Assembly: GCF_900141985.1 (NCBI RefSeq)
Contig: NZ_FQZK01000014.1
Span: forward strand, 1 to 64,000
Length of the DNA stretch: 64,000 nucleotides
Source: Nocardiopsis flavescens
GTDB taxonomy: Bacteria; Actinomycetota; Actinomycetes; Streptosporangiales; Streptosporangiaceae
Direction of reading: 5' to 3'
Shown: positions 1 through 7,630 of the stretch, piece by piece
Numbering within the stretch: position 1 is the first letter of the stretch
Layout of the letters: each line of letters begins with the position of its first letter
The notes under the pieces: generated by a model
What the model was told of the DNA's origin: nothing
Databases searched by the model: none
What the model saw: only the letters and a program-made list of their open reading frames with translations
Program-made: the position numbers and the translations under genes

Positions 1-1252
1 GCTCGACCTGGGTCCGCGGCACGATCGTGGGATTGACGTTGTCGATCACCGTCTCCCGCGAAATGATCACCCGACCCACATCCTCACGCGAGGGAACCTC
101 GTACATCACCGACAACAACACCTCCTCGATGATCGCCCGCAAACCACGCGCACCCGTCCCCCGAATGATCCCCTGCTCAGCGATCGCCTCCAGAGCATCC
201 GGCGTGAACTCCAACCCCACACCGTCCAACTCGAACAACCGCTGATACTGCTTCACCAACGCATTGCGCGGCTCCGTCAGAATCCGGATCAACGCCTCAC
301 GATCCAGATCATGCACACTCGTGATCACCGGCAACCGACCGATGAACTCCGGAATCATCCCGAACTTCAACAGGTCCTCCGGCATCACCTCACCGAAACC
401 GCCCCCCGCCAACTCCTCCTTCGACCGCAACACCGCGTTGAACCCCATCCCCTGCCGCCCCGTACGCGACTCGATGATCTTGTCCAACCCCGCGAAAGCC
501 CCACCACAGATGAACAACACATTCGTCGTATCGATCTGAATGAACTCCTGGTGCGGATGCTTGCGCCCACCCTGGGGAGGCACACTCGCCGTCGTCCCCT
601 CCAAGATCTTCAACAACGCCTGCTGCACCCCCTCACCCGACACATCACGCGTGATCGAGGGATTCTCACTCTTACGAGCGACCTTGTCCACCTCGTCGAT
701 GTAGATGATCCCCGTCTCGGCCTTCTTCACGTCGTAATCGGCCGCCTGGATCAACTTCAACAGGATGTTCTCCACATCCTCACCGACATACCCCGCCTCC
801 GTCAGCGCCGTCGCGTCCGCGATCGCGAAAGGCACGTTCAGAATCCGCGCCAGCGTCTGCGCCAACAACGTCTTGCCCGACCCCGTCGGACCCAACAGCA
901 GGATGTTCGACTTCGCGATCTCCACATCCTCACCACCCGGGCGCTCCCCCTCCGAGCGCACCCGCTTGTAGTGGTTGTAGACCGCCACCGACAACGCCTT
1001 CTTCGCCTGGTCCTGACCGATCACATACGAATCCAGGAACTCGAAGATCTCCCGCGGCTTGGGCAACGCATCCCAGGAGTCCTCGGCGGGGAGGACCGCG
1101 TCCTCCTCCTCCATGATCTCGTTGCAGAGCCCGACGCACTCATCGCAGATGCAGATGTGGCCGGGTCCGGCGATCAGCCTGCGGACCTCACTCTGGTCCT
1201 TGCCGCAGAACGAGCACTTGAGCAGGGGCCCGCCGGCACCGGTGCGTGTCAC
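1..1252 (-). CDS. clpX: ClpX, ATP-dependent Clp protease ATP-binding subunit (3' end outside window)
   Basis: AAA+ unfoldase that recognises substrates and feeds them to the ClpP peptidase in the cytosol. The reverse strand reads an N-terminal C4 zinc finger (CSFCGK, then [10 protein letters not shown]), Walker A GPTGSGKT, the pore motif GYVGEDVE, Walker [10 protein letters not shown], the RKHPHQ loop and the sensor-2 region GARGLRAI. About 417 codons are present, so only a few C-terminal residues are missing. The GTG at 1252 is chosen because GAGGAGA lies about six bases upstream and it begins exactly before the zinc finger. No clpP lies upstream: the next gene is the divergent MoxR operon, whereas in many actinomycetes clpX directly follows clpP. 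A weak ClgR-like match (GTTCGG-N5-GCG, 1323-1336) lies upstream; I give it little weight. Confidence 0.97.
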   Translation of the reverse strand, partial: MTRTGAGGPLLKCSFCGKDQSEVRRLIAGPGHICICDECVGLCNEIMEEEDAVLPAEDSWDALPKPREIFEFLDSYVIGQDQAKKALSVAVYNHYKRVRSEGERPGGEDVEIAKSNILLLGPTGSGKTLLAQTLARILNVPFAIADATALTEAGYVGEDVENILLKLIQAADYDVKKAETGIIYIDEVDKVARKSENPSITRDVSGEGVQQALLKILEGTTASVPPQGGRKHPHQEFIQIDTTNVLFICGGAFAGLDKIIESRTGRQGMGFNAVLRSKEELAGGGFGEVMPEDLLKFGMIPEFIGRLPVITSVHDLDREALIRILTEPRNALVKQYQRLFELDGVGLEFTPDALEAIAEQGIIRGTGARGLRAIIEEVLLSVMYEVPSREDVGRVIISRETVIDNVNPTIVPRTQVE

Positions 1253-1382
1253 TGAACGTCTCCTCACGGGCTGGGGCGCCGGCCCCGTCGCAGGGGACGC
1301 CTCCGTCCTCCACGCTACCCCGGTTCGGAGACCGCGCAATCCAGCCGCCGGGCCCGTGAGCGGGGGCGCCGCCGCCGACGGA

Positions 1383-1429
1383 AAGTCAACCCTTGTTGAC
1401 TTCCACGGCGAGTCAACCTAAGTTGACTC
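1383..1429 (+). promoter_or_regulatory. Promoter of the MoxR operon inside two 20-bp palindromic operators
   Basis: Two perfect inverted repeats share the pattern AGTCAAC-N4-GTTGACT: 1383-1402 (spacer CCTT) and 1410-1429 (spacer CTAA), with centres 27 bp apart. A sigma-70-like promoter fits exactly across them: -35 TTGACT at 1396-1401 in the right arm of the first, 17-bp spacing, -10 TAAGTT at 1419-1424 in the second. A dimer bound at either site would cover a promoter element. The start is near 1431, leaving a leader of about 60 nt to the GTG at 1491. The binding protein is unknown. Confidence 0.75.
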
Positions 1430-1490
1430 ATGTCGGCGCGGCCCCAGCGGCCGTCCCGGCGCACCCGTGGACCCGACCCCGGAGGAGACC

Positions 1491-2600
1491 GTGAAGGACA
1501 CCGCCCGTATCCGCACCGCGCTCGCCCTGGCCGTGCGCGCGAACCTGCCGGTCCTGCTGTGGGGCGCCCCCGGCACCGGCAAGACGTCCTCCGTCCTGGC
1601 ACTGGGGCGCGAGCTGGACCTGCCGGTGGAGGTGGTCGTGGGCTCCGTGCGCGAACCCGGCGACTTCTCCGGCCTGCCCGTCGTGCACGAGGGCGGCACC
1701 CGGTTCGCTCCGCCCCGCTGGGCCGAGCGGCTGGCCGCGGCCGGGGAGGGGCTGCTGTTCCTGGACGAGCTGACCACGGCGCCGCCCGCCGTGCAGGCCG
1801 CGATGCTGCGGGTGCTGCTGGAGCGCACGGTCGGCGACCTCGTCCTGCCCGCGGGGGTGCGGATCGTGGCCGCCGCCAACCCGCCGGGGCTGGCCGCCGA
1901 CGGCTGGGAGCTGTCGGCCCCGCTGGCCAACCGGCTGGTGCACCTGGACCGGGAGGTGTCGGCCGCCGACGTCGCCGCGGGGTTCGCGCACGGCTTCCCC
2001 GACTCGGGGGCCGCGGACGCGGTCGCCCCCTCCGCGGAAGGGGTCGCGGCGGCCCGCGCGGCCGTGGGGGCGTTCCTGCGGGTGCGGCCCGAGCTGGTGC
2101 TCGCCGTGCCCGAGGACCCCGGACGGGCGGGCCGCGGCTGGCCCAGCCCGCGCAGCTGGGAGGCGGCGGCCGTGGCGCTGGCCGCCGGGCGGGCCAACCC
2201 CGGCGCACCGGAGTCGGAGGCGGCGGTGGCCGCCCTGGTGGTGGGCGCGGTGGGCGAGGCAGCCGGGTTCGAGGCGCTGTCCTGGCTGCGGACGCTGGAC
2301 CTGCCCGCGCCCGAGGACCTGCTCGCCGACCCCGGGCTGGCGCTGCCGGACCGCGCCGACCGGCTGCACGCGCTGCTGGGCGCGCTGGTCGCCCACGTGG
2401 CGGCCGACGGCGGAGCGCCCGCGTGGGAGCGGGCCTGGGAGGTGGTCGCCCGCGTGTCCCGGACCGTGCCGGACGTGGCGGCCACGGCCGCCCGGGACCT
2501 CGCCTCCCGCCGTCCGGCGGGGGCCGCCCCGCCGGCGGCGCTGCTGGAGCTGGCCCCCGTCCTGCGGGCGGCGGGCCTGATGCCCGGGGAGGCGGCGTGA
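1491..2600 (+). CDS. MoxR-family AAA+ ATPase
   Basis: MoxR-type AAA+ ATPases act as chaperone-like partners of VWA-domain proteins, and a VWA gene follows directly. Walker A GAPGTGKT lies about 30 residues in and Walker B is LLFLDEL; a sensor-1 AANPPG and the MoxR lid region follow. Starting at the GTG at 1491 gives 369 residues; GGAGGAG at 1481-1487 supports it over the in-frame GTG at 1467. The stop overlaps the next start (GTGA), implying translational coupling. First gene of a three-gene operon probably controlled by the twin palindromes at 1383-1429. The substrate is unknown. Confidence 0.9.
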   Translation: MKDTARIRTALALAVRANLPVLLWGAPGTGKTSSVLALGRELDLPVEVVVGSVREPGDFSGLPVVHEGGTRFAPPRWAERLAAAGEGLLFLDELTTAPPAVQAAMLRVLLERTVGDLVLPAGVRIVAAANPPGLAADGWELSAPLANRLVHLDREVSAADVAAGFAHGFPDSGAADAVAPSAEGVAAARAAVGAFLRVRPELVLAVPEDPGRAGRGWPSPRSWEAAAVALAAGRANPGAPESEAAVAALVVGAVGEAAGFEALSWLRTLDLPAPEDLLADPGLALPDRADRLHALLGALVAHVAADGGAPAWERAWEVVARVSRTVPDVAATAARDLASRRPAGAAPPAALLELAPVLRAAGLMPGEAA

Positions 2601-3856
2601 GCTCCGAGGACGCACGGGTGGCGGCGCGGTTCGCGGCGGCCCGCCTGTGGGCGGCCTCCCGGGCGCCCTACCTGGCGCACGCGCTGTTCTCCCTCACCCC
2701 GGTGGTGCTGGAGCCGCGCCGGGACGGGGAAACCGGGGAGCCCGTCCCCGACCCGGAGTGGCGGGCCTTCCCGACCGATCCCGGCTGGCGGGTGCACATC
2801 GACCCCGGGACCGCGCTGGCCGTGCCGGTGGAGGAGTTCGGGTGGTGGCTGCTGCACGGTGTCGGCCACCTGGTGCGCCGCCACGGCGACCGGGCCCCCG
2901 CGGCGGCGGGCCCCGGCGACCCGGTGGCCCGGCGGTGGAACCGGGCCGCCGACGCCGAGGTCAACGACGACCTGGAGGCGGCCGGCCTGGACGTGCCCGC
3001 GGGCGTGGTCTCGCCCAGGGCCCTGGGCCTGCCCCCGGGGCGGCTGGCCGAGGAGTACCTGTCGGAGATCGAGGTCCTGGACGGGGCGCAGGCCCGGGGC
3101 GGCCGGTCGGCGGGCGACCTGGTGGACTGCGGCAGCGCCGCCGACGGACTGGAGCGCTCCTCCGGGGAATCCGGCGGCGACGGCCTCTCCGGGGTCGAGC
3201 GCGCGGTCCTGGAGGCGGCGCTGGCCCGCGACGTCCTGGCCCGGGCCGCGGCGCGCTCGGACGTGCCCGGCGGCTGGCAGCGCTGGGCGCGGGAGCGGAC
3301 GCGGCCCGCGGTGGACTGGCGGGCCCGGCTGGGGGCGGTGCTGCGGCGCGGAGCGCACCCGGGCGCCGGGCGGGTGGACTTCACCTACCGCAGGCCGGCG
3401 CGCCGCCGGGGACCGCAGGGCCCGCACGGCCGGGTGCTGCTGCCCGCGATGGCGGCGCCCTCCCCCGAAGTGGCCGTGGTGGTGGACACCTCCGGGAGCG
3501 TCGACGACGGGGTCCTGCGCGTGCTGGTGTCGGAGGCCGCCGGTGTGCTGGAGCGCGTCGGCGGTCCGGGGCGGCGGCTGCGGGTCATCTGCTGCGACCG
3601 GCGCGCCCACCCCGTGCAGACGGTGCGGCGCGCGGAGGAGATCCGCCTGGTCGGCGGGGGCGGCACCGACCTGCGCGAGGGGATCGCGGCGGCGGCGGGA
3701 CTGCGCCCGGACCTGGTGCTGGTGCTCACCGACGGGGACACGCCGTGGCCGGACCGGCCGCCCCGGATGCCGGTGGTCGTCGGCCTCGTGGCGGGGCCGA
3801 CGGTGCCGGACCCGCCCGCGTGGGCCCGCGTCGTACCGCTGCCCGCCCGCCCGTGA
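2597..3856 (+). CDS. VWA-like protein with degenerate metallopeptidase domain (DUF2201 type)
   Basis: 419 residues. The N-terminal part resembles the putative metallopeptidase domain found before DUF2201 VWA-like domains, including the helix that normally carries HExxH. Here it reads LLHGVGHLVRRH, so both histidines remain but the catalytic glutamate is glycine, and peptidase activity is doubtful. The C-terminal half is a VWA-like domain with a complete MIDAS: DTSGS, the threonine in GGGGTD, and the aspartate in LTDGDTPW. The GTG start overlaps the MoxR stop. A MoxR ATPase followed by a VWA protein is the classical pairing, with the ATPase remodelling a complex held by the metal-dependent VWA domain. 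The function of this pair is unknown. Confidence 0.85.
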   Translation: MSSEDARVAARFAAARLWAASRAPYLAHALFSLTPVVLEPRRDGETGEPVPDPEWRAFPTDPGWRVHIDPGTALAVPVEEFGWWLLHGVGHLVRRHGDRAPAAAGPGDPVARRWNRAADAEVNDDLEAAGLDVPAGVVSPRALGLPPGRLAEEYLSEIEVLDGAQARGGRSAGDLVDCGSAADGLERSSGESGGDGLSGVERAVLEAALARDVLARAAARSDVPGGWQRWARERTRPAVDWRARLGAVLRRGAHPGAGRVDFTYRRPARRRGPQGPHGRVLLPAMAAPSPEVAVVVDTSGSVDDGVLRVLVSEAAGVLERVGGPGRRLRVICCDRRAHPVQTVRRAEEIRLVGGGGTDLREGIAAAAGLRPDLVLVLTDGDTPWPDRPPRMPVVVGLVAGPTVPDPPAWARVVPLPARP

Positions 3857-3903
3857 CCCGGACGGCGCGACCGCCGTTCCGAGAGAGGAGAGGGGACGAC
3901 CCC

Positions 3904-4632
3904 ATGGACACGCTGTTCGACCCCGACGGCCCCGAGCGGCCCGAGGACCTGCACGAATGGACCGCCCGCGGTTTCGAGGTGGGCGAGGCCAGGCGCTGGA
4001 TCGGCGCCGGGTTCGCGCTGGACGACGCCGAGCGCTGGCGGGGGTCGGGCGTGTACCGGCCCGGCCCGGCGCTGGACTGGCGGACCGCCGGGCTGACCCC
4101 GTACACGGTGCGGCCGCTGCTGCGGGCGGGGATGGCCCCGCGCGACGCGGTGCGCTGGCACGAGCTGGGGTACACGCGCGCGGAGGCCGCCGAGCGGCAC
4201 CTGGCGGGGGAGCGGCCCGAGCCGCGGGGCGTGCTGCGCCGCCTGCGGCGCCGCCGCCCGCCCGCCCCGGAGGGCGCGGGCGCGGAGGCGATGGGCGTGC
4301 TGCTGGCCGCCGGGGTCGCCGCCGCCGCGGCACGCCCCTTCGCCGACACCGGCTGGGCCGGGGCGGAGGCGGTGCCGTGGGCCCGGGCCGGGATCGACCC
4401 CGCACGGGCGCTGATCCTGCGCGAGCTGGGGTTCGCCGCGGCCGAGGCGCGCTCCCTGGGCGCCGACGCCGTGGAGGTGCTGCGCACGTGGTGGGACGCG
4501 GGGGTGCCGCGCGGGGAGGTGGCCGCCTGGGCGGTCGCGGGGTTCTCCCCCGCCGAGGCCGTCCGCCTGCGTGCCCGGGGGGTGGACCCGGAGCGGGCCC
4601 GTGTGCTGCGCGCCCTCGGCGGCGCCGGCTGA
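3904..4632 (+). CDS. Uncharacterised protein built of 13-residue W-x2-AGF repeats
   Basis: 242 residues, ATG preceded by a purine-rich GAGAGGAGAGGGG tract. Residues 16-99 and about 165-242 consist of tandem 13-residue units with consensus W-x2-A-G-[FLMIV]-x-[PAL]-x-[DE]-A; for example W19, W32 and W45, or F24, F37 and V50, recur at steps of 13. The two blocks are separated by an arginine- and proline-rich linker (about 100-130). The period and small/aromatic pattern suggest a helical solenoid used for binding. It is the third gene of the MoxR-VWA operon (47 bases after the VWA stop), which makes it a candidate substrate adaptor. No family name is claimed. Confidence 0.75.
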   Translation: MDTLFDPDGPERPEDLHEWTARGFEVGEARRWIGAGFALDDAERWRGSGVYRPGPALDWRTAGLTPYTVRPLLRAGMAPRDAVRWHELGYTRAEAAERHLAGERPEPRGVLRRLRRRRPPAPEGAGAEAMGVLLAAGVAAAAARPFADTGWAGAEAVPWARAGIDPARALILRELGFAAAEARSLGADAVEVLRTWWDAGVPRGEVAAWAVAGFSPAEAVRLRARGVDPERARVLRALGGAG

Positions 4633-4660
4633 GCCGCACTCCCCCGGGGCCGCCGCGGCT

Positions 4661-4678
4661 CCGGGGCCGCGGCCCCGG
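4661..4678. terminator. GC-rich 18-bp palindrome between convergent genes
   Basis: Perfect palindrome CCGGGGCCG/CGGCCCCGG between the end of the repeat-protein gene (+) and the end of the TetR gene (-). It could fold into a short hairpin, but there is no T-tract, so terminator function is only inferred from position. Confidence 0.35.
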
Positions 4679-4808
4679 GGCCGGGCACACGGCCCGTGCC
4701 GACGAACGCGCAGGCCCGCCGGCCGGAAACGGGCCCCTGGGCGGGGGCGCCGCCCGCGCCCCGCGCAGGGGCGCCGGCGGACACGGGGCCCACCCGCACG
4801 CCCGGCCC

Positions 4809-5879
4809 TCAGGGACGGGCGGCGGCGCGGGCGGCGGCGACCGCGTGGGCGGCACCGCGGCCGGCGGCCCGCGCGAGGACCCGGCCGCCAGCAACGCGCA
4901 CCGCGGCCTCGGTGTCCTCGGCGACCGCCGCCCCGGCCGCGGCGGCCACCGCGCCGTCGGCGTCCACGACCAGGCGCGCCCGGGGCAGGGCCCGCACGGG
5001 GAACGCCGCGGCCAGGTGGCGGTGCAGGTCCGCCAGGACGGCGCGCAGCAGCGGGCCGTGCTCGGCGGGATCGTCGGTGACCAGGACCGCGGTGACGGCG
5101 TCCGTGTCCGCCGCGGCGCGCGCCGCGTCCTCGACCGCCTCCAGGCGGCCGGGCCCCAACAGGGCCACCACTCCGTCGGCGCCGAGGTCCACCCGTTCCC
5201 CGGTGGCGGGGTCGGTCCCCTCCGGGGGCGCCCACGGGCCGTCGGCGCGCGCGGCCGGGCCGACGTGGTCCAGGTGCGGCGGGGCGGCGTCCTCCAGGTC
5301 CAGCCCGGCCAGGTGCTCACAGGTGCGGATGACCGTGAACGGGTCCACCGTGCCCGGGGCCGCCGCGGCCGTGTGCTCGGCCCCCCGGAGCACGGTGAGG
5401 ACGGCCTGCGCCTGCCGGACCCGGCGCCGCCCGTCGCCCGCCAGCGCCTCCAGGGCCAGGGCCAGCAGAACGGCCTCCACCCGGGCCAGCTGGGCGAAGA
5501 GCCGACGCACCGGGGCGTCGGACAGCACCTCGGTGGTGAGCCCGGCCGCGGTGCCCAGCGGGTCGTCGGCCCCGGTGAGCGGCACGCGGGAGAGCCGGGC
5601 CCGGGCGAAGGCGCCCAGGACGGCCGCCGGCCCCGGCTCCCGCACACCCGGGCCGCCGGGCGGTGCGGCGCGCTCCGCGGCGTCGGCCAGCACCGAGAAG
5701 TAGAGGGCGCGCTTGCCCGGGAAGTTGGAGTAGACCGCCCCCCGGGTGAGGTCGGCGCGCGCGGCGATGCGGTCGATCTTGGCGTCGTGGAACCCGCGTT
5801 CGGCGAACTCCTCCGCCGCCGCGGCCAGCACCCGCGCGCGGTTGCGGGCCTGCTGCTGCACCCTCGTGAGCCGGGCCAT
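4809..5879 (-). CDS. TetR-family regulator with long C-terminal extension
   Basis: 356 residues, against about 200 for typical TetR proteins. Residues 1-60 form a normal TetR DNA-binding domain: RNRARVLAAAAEEFAERGF, then the helix-turn-helix ending GAVYSNFPGKRALY. Residues about 60-200 fit a helical ligand domain. The last ~150 residues are extra: an alternating hydrophobic pattern around VVALLGPG, AVLVTD and LVVDADGAVAAAAG, the last resembling the end of a thioredoxin-like fold; this fold assignment is tentative. The ATG is preceded by GGGGGAGGGG. A TAGGAT -10 lies on the minus strand at 5915-5910. The gene stands alone and divergent from the aldo/keto reductase, so its target is not evident. 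Confidence 0.85.
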   Translation of the reverse strand: MARLTRVQQQARNRARVLAAAAEEFAERGFHDAKIDRIAARADLTRGAVYSNFPGKRALYFSVLADAAERAAPPGGPGVREPGPAAVLGAFARARLSRVPLTGADDPLGTAAGLTTEVLSDAPVRRLFAQLARVEAVLLALALEALAGDGRRRVRQAQAVLTVLRGAEHTAAAAPGTVDPFTVIRTCEHLAGLDLEDAAPPHLDHVGPAARADGPWAPPEGTDPATGERVDLGADGVVALLGPGRLEAVEDAARAAADTDAVTAVLVTDDPAEHGPLLRAVLADLHRHLAAAFPVRALPRARLVVDADGAVAAAAGAAVAEDTEAAVRVAGGRVLARAAGRGAAHAVAAARAAARP

Positions 5880-6172
5880 GCCCCTCCCCCGTGTCCGTGA
5901 CCTCCCCCCATCCTACGTTGAGATGCCGTCAGCACTCGGATACTGAAATCATTTGAATACCGCGGCCATCGGAGGACCCCGCGTTCCGGGACCGGGCACG
6001 GTCGGACACCCCGGGGGCCGCAGCCCTGGACGGCGTCGGCCCGTCCGACGAGCCGGGAACGGCACCGGCCGCACCGGGCCCGACCGCGTCGGCGGCTCCA
6101 CCGCCGCGCGCGCCACGGCCGCTCCCACCGAAGGGCCGGGTACCCCGCCGCGGGCCCCGGCCCGCCCCGGAC

Positions 6173-6203
6173 TTGACCTGGAGCGCGCTCCAGGCCGCAC
6201 ACT
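6173..6203 (+). promoter_or_regulatory. MerR-type promoter/operator of the aldo/keto reductase gene
   Basis: -35 TTGACC (6173-6178) is followed by a 19-bp spacer and a -10-like CACACT (6198-6203). The spacer is largely filled by the perfect 18-bp palindrome CCTGGAGCG/CGCTCCAGG at 6177-6194. A 19-bp spacer with a central dyad starting in the -35 is the hallmark of promoters activated by MerR-family proteins, which untwist the DNA. No merR gene occurs in this window. The rest of the 5880-6249 gap, apart from the TetR promoter, shows nothing recognisable. Confidence 0.75.
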
Positions 6204-6249
6204 CCTGTCCGGGGCCCGCGGCGGGCGGGCCGCGAACGGGAGGAACCCC

Positions 6250-7236
6250 ATGCGCAGGCGCACGATCGGAACCACCCCCGGGACCCGGCGCGAGGTCGGC
6301 GCGCTCGCCCTGGGCACGATGCCCATGGGCACGCGTACCGACGAGAAGACGTCCTTCGCGATCCTGGACCGCTACGCCGAGGCCGGCGGCACCTTCCTGG
6401 ACACCTCGAACAACTACGCGTTCTGGGAGGCGGGCGACCAGGGCGGGCAGAGCGAGGCGCTCCTGGGGCGCTGGCTGCGCGGTCGCGGCGGGGCGGACGG
6501 GCTCGTCATCGCCACCAAGCTCGGCGCGCGCCCGCTCGCCCCGGGGACCGGCTACACCGACAACGCCGAGGGGCTGTCGGCCCGGACCATCCGGGAGTCC
6601 GCCGAGGCGAGCCGGGAGCGCCTGGGCGTGGAGCGGATCGACCTGCTGTACGCGCACATCGAGGACCGCGCCACCCCGCTGGAGGAGACCGTCGCGGGCT
6701 TCGCGGACCTGGTGCGGGAGGGGTCGGTGGGTCTGCTGGGGGTGAGCAACCACACCGTCTGGCGGGTGGAGCGCGCCCGCGCGCTGGCCGCGGCGGCGGG
6801 GCTGCCGGGCTACGAGGTGCTCCAGTACCAGCACGGCTACCTGCGTCCGCGCACGGACATCGGCGACGCGCTGTGCGAGGACGGCGCCATCGGCGGCGCG
6901 GGACCGGACCTGCTGACCTACGTGCGGGCGGAGCCGGAGCTGGCCCTGGTCGCCTACACCCCGCTGCTCGGCGGCGCCTACACCCGCGCCGACAAGCCGC
7001 TCCCCCGCGACTACGACCACCCCGGCACCCCGGCCCGGCTCGCGGCCCTCGCGGAGGTCGCCGCCGAGACCGGCGCCACGCCCAACCAGGTCGTCCTGGC
7101 CTGGCAGCTCGGCCACGACCTCCCGATCATCCCGCTGGTCGGCGCCTCCTCCGTGGAGCAGCTGGACGAGAGCCTGGCCGCCCTCGACCTCCACCTCACC
7201 CCGGACCAGCGCGCCCGCCTGGACGCCGCCTCCTGA
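6250..7236 (+). CDS. Aldo/keto reductase
   Basis: 328-residue NAD(P)H-dependent oxidoreductase of the AKR TIM-barrel family, cytosolic, likely reducing aldehydes or ketones. The family pattern is clear: FLDTSNNYAFW near residue 50 (the D and Y of the catalytic tetrad), IATKLG with the catalytic lysine, DLLYAHIED (the histidine position), GVSNHTVW, and near the C-terminus IPLVGASSVEQLDE, the NADP-binding segment. The ATG at 6250 is supported by GGGAGGAA upstream; the frame is open further upstream but that part overlaps the promoter. Control by a MerR-type activator is predicted from the promoter, suggesting induction by a reactive electrophile or oxidant. Confidence 0.9.
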   Translation: MRRRTIGTTPGTRREVGALALGTMPMGTRTDEKTSFAILDRYAEAGGTFLDTSNNYAFWEAGDQGGQSEALLGRWLRGRGGADGLVIATKLGARPLAPGTGYTDNAEGLSARTIRESAEASRERLGVERIDLLYAHIEDRATPLEETVAGFADLVREGSVGLLGVSNHTVWRVERARALAAAAGLPGYEVLQYQHGYLRPRTDIGDALCEDGAIGGAGPDLLTYVRAEPELALVAYTPLLGGAYTRADKPLPRDYDHPGTPARLAALAEVAAETGATPNQVVLAWQLGHDLPIIPLVGASSVEQLDESLAALDLHLTPDQRARLDAAS

Positions 7237-7282
7237 ACCGCCCCGTCCCGGTGTCCGCGAGGCCACGACCCGCTCGTATTCC

Positions 7283-7312
7283 TTGACGGAAATATTTCCC
7301 TGGAGTAATAAT
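7283..7312 (+). promoter_or_regulatory. Leaderless promoter and operator of the arsR-type gene
   Basis: -35 TTGACG (7283-7288), 17-bp spacer, -10 TAATAA (7306-7311). The expected start point coincides with the ATG at 7319, so the mRNA should be leaderless. The spacer contains the perfect palindrome GGAAATATTTCC (7288-7299), well placed to be the repressor's own operator. Confidence 0.75.
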
Positions 7313-7318
7313 GGCTGC

Positions 7319-7630
7319 ATGACCGGTGTGCTCGAAGTCGTCGCCGAACCCCACCGCCGCCGCATCCTCGACCTCCTGCTGGAGGGCGAGAAGTCGGCCG
7401 GCGAGATCGTCGCGGCCCTGCCCCTGTCCCAGCCCGGCGTCTCCAAGCACCTCAAGGTGCTCAAGGACGCCGGGCTGGTGACCGTGCGGCAGCAGGCCCG
7501 CCTGCGCCTGTACCGGCTGAGGCCGGGGCCGCTGCGCGAGATCGACGTGTGGCTCGCACCGTTCCGCGACGCGTGGAACGAACGGCTCGACGCACTCGAA
7601 TCGCACCTCGACACCATGGAGGAGACATGA
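7319..7630 (+). CDS. ArsR/SmtB-family winged-helix repressor
   Basis: 103 residues from the ATG at 7319. It carries the ArsR winged helix: EPHRRRILDLLLEG, then the recognition region LSQPGVSKHLKVLKDAG and the wing VRQQARLRLYRL. There is no cysteine metal-site motif; the sequence matches the subgroup that accompanies SRPBCC/AHSA1 proteins. The stop overlaps the start of such a gene (ATGA at 7627-7630), forming a two-gene operon. Autoregulation through the palindrome at 7288-7299 is inferred. An earlier in-frame start at 7283 falls inside the promoter and is rejected. Confidence 0.9.
   Translation: MTGVLEVVAEPHRRRILDLLLEGEKSAGEIVAALPLSQPGVSKHLKVLKDAGLVTVRQQARLRLYRLRPGPLREIDVWLAPFRDAWNERLDALESHLDTMEET

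Noticed and set aside
1323..1336. ClgR box upstream of clpX (GTTCGG-N5-GCG)
   Set aside because: One mismatch to the motif as I recall it and such short GC-rich patterns arise often here; mentioned only in the clpX entry.
1418..6202. 1594-codon open frame on the minus strand
   Set aside because: Runs antisense across the MoxR, VWA and repeat genes and out of frame across tetR. Arg/Pro/Ala-rich, no start signal; a product of high GC.
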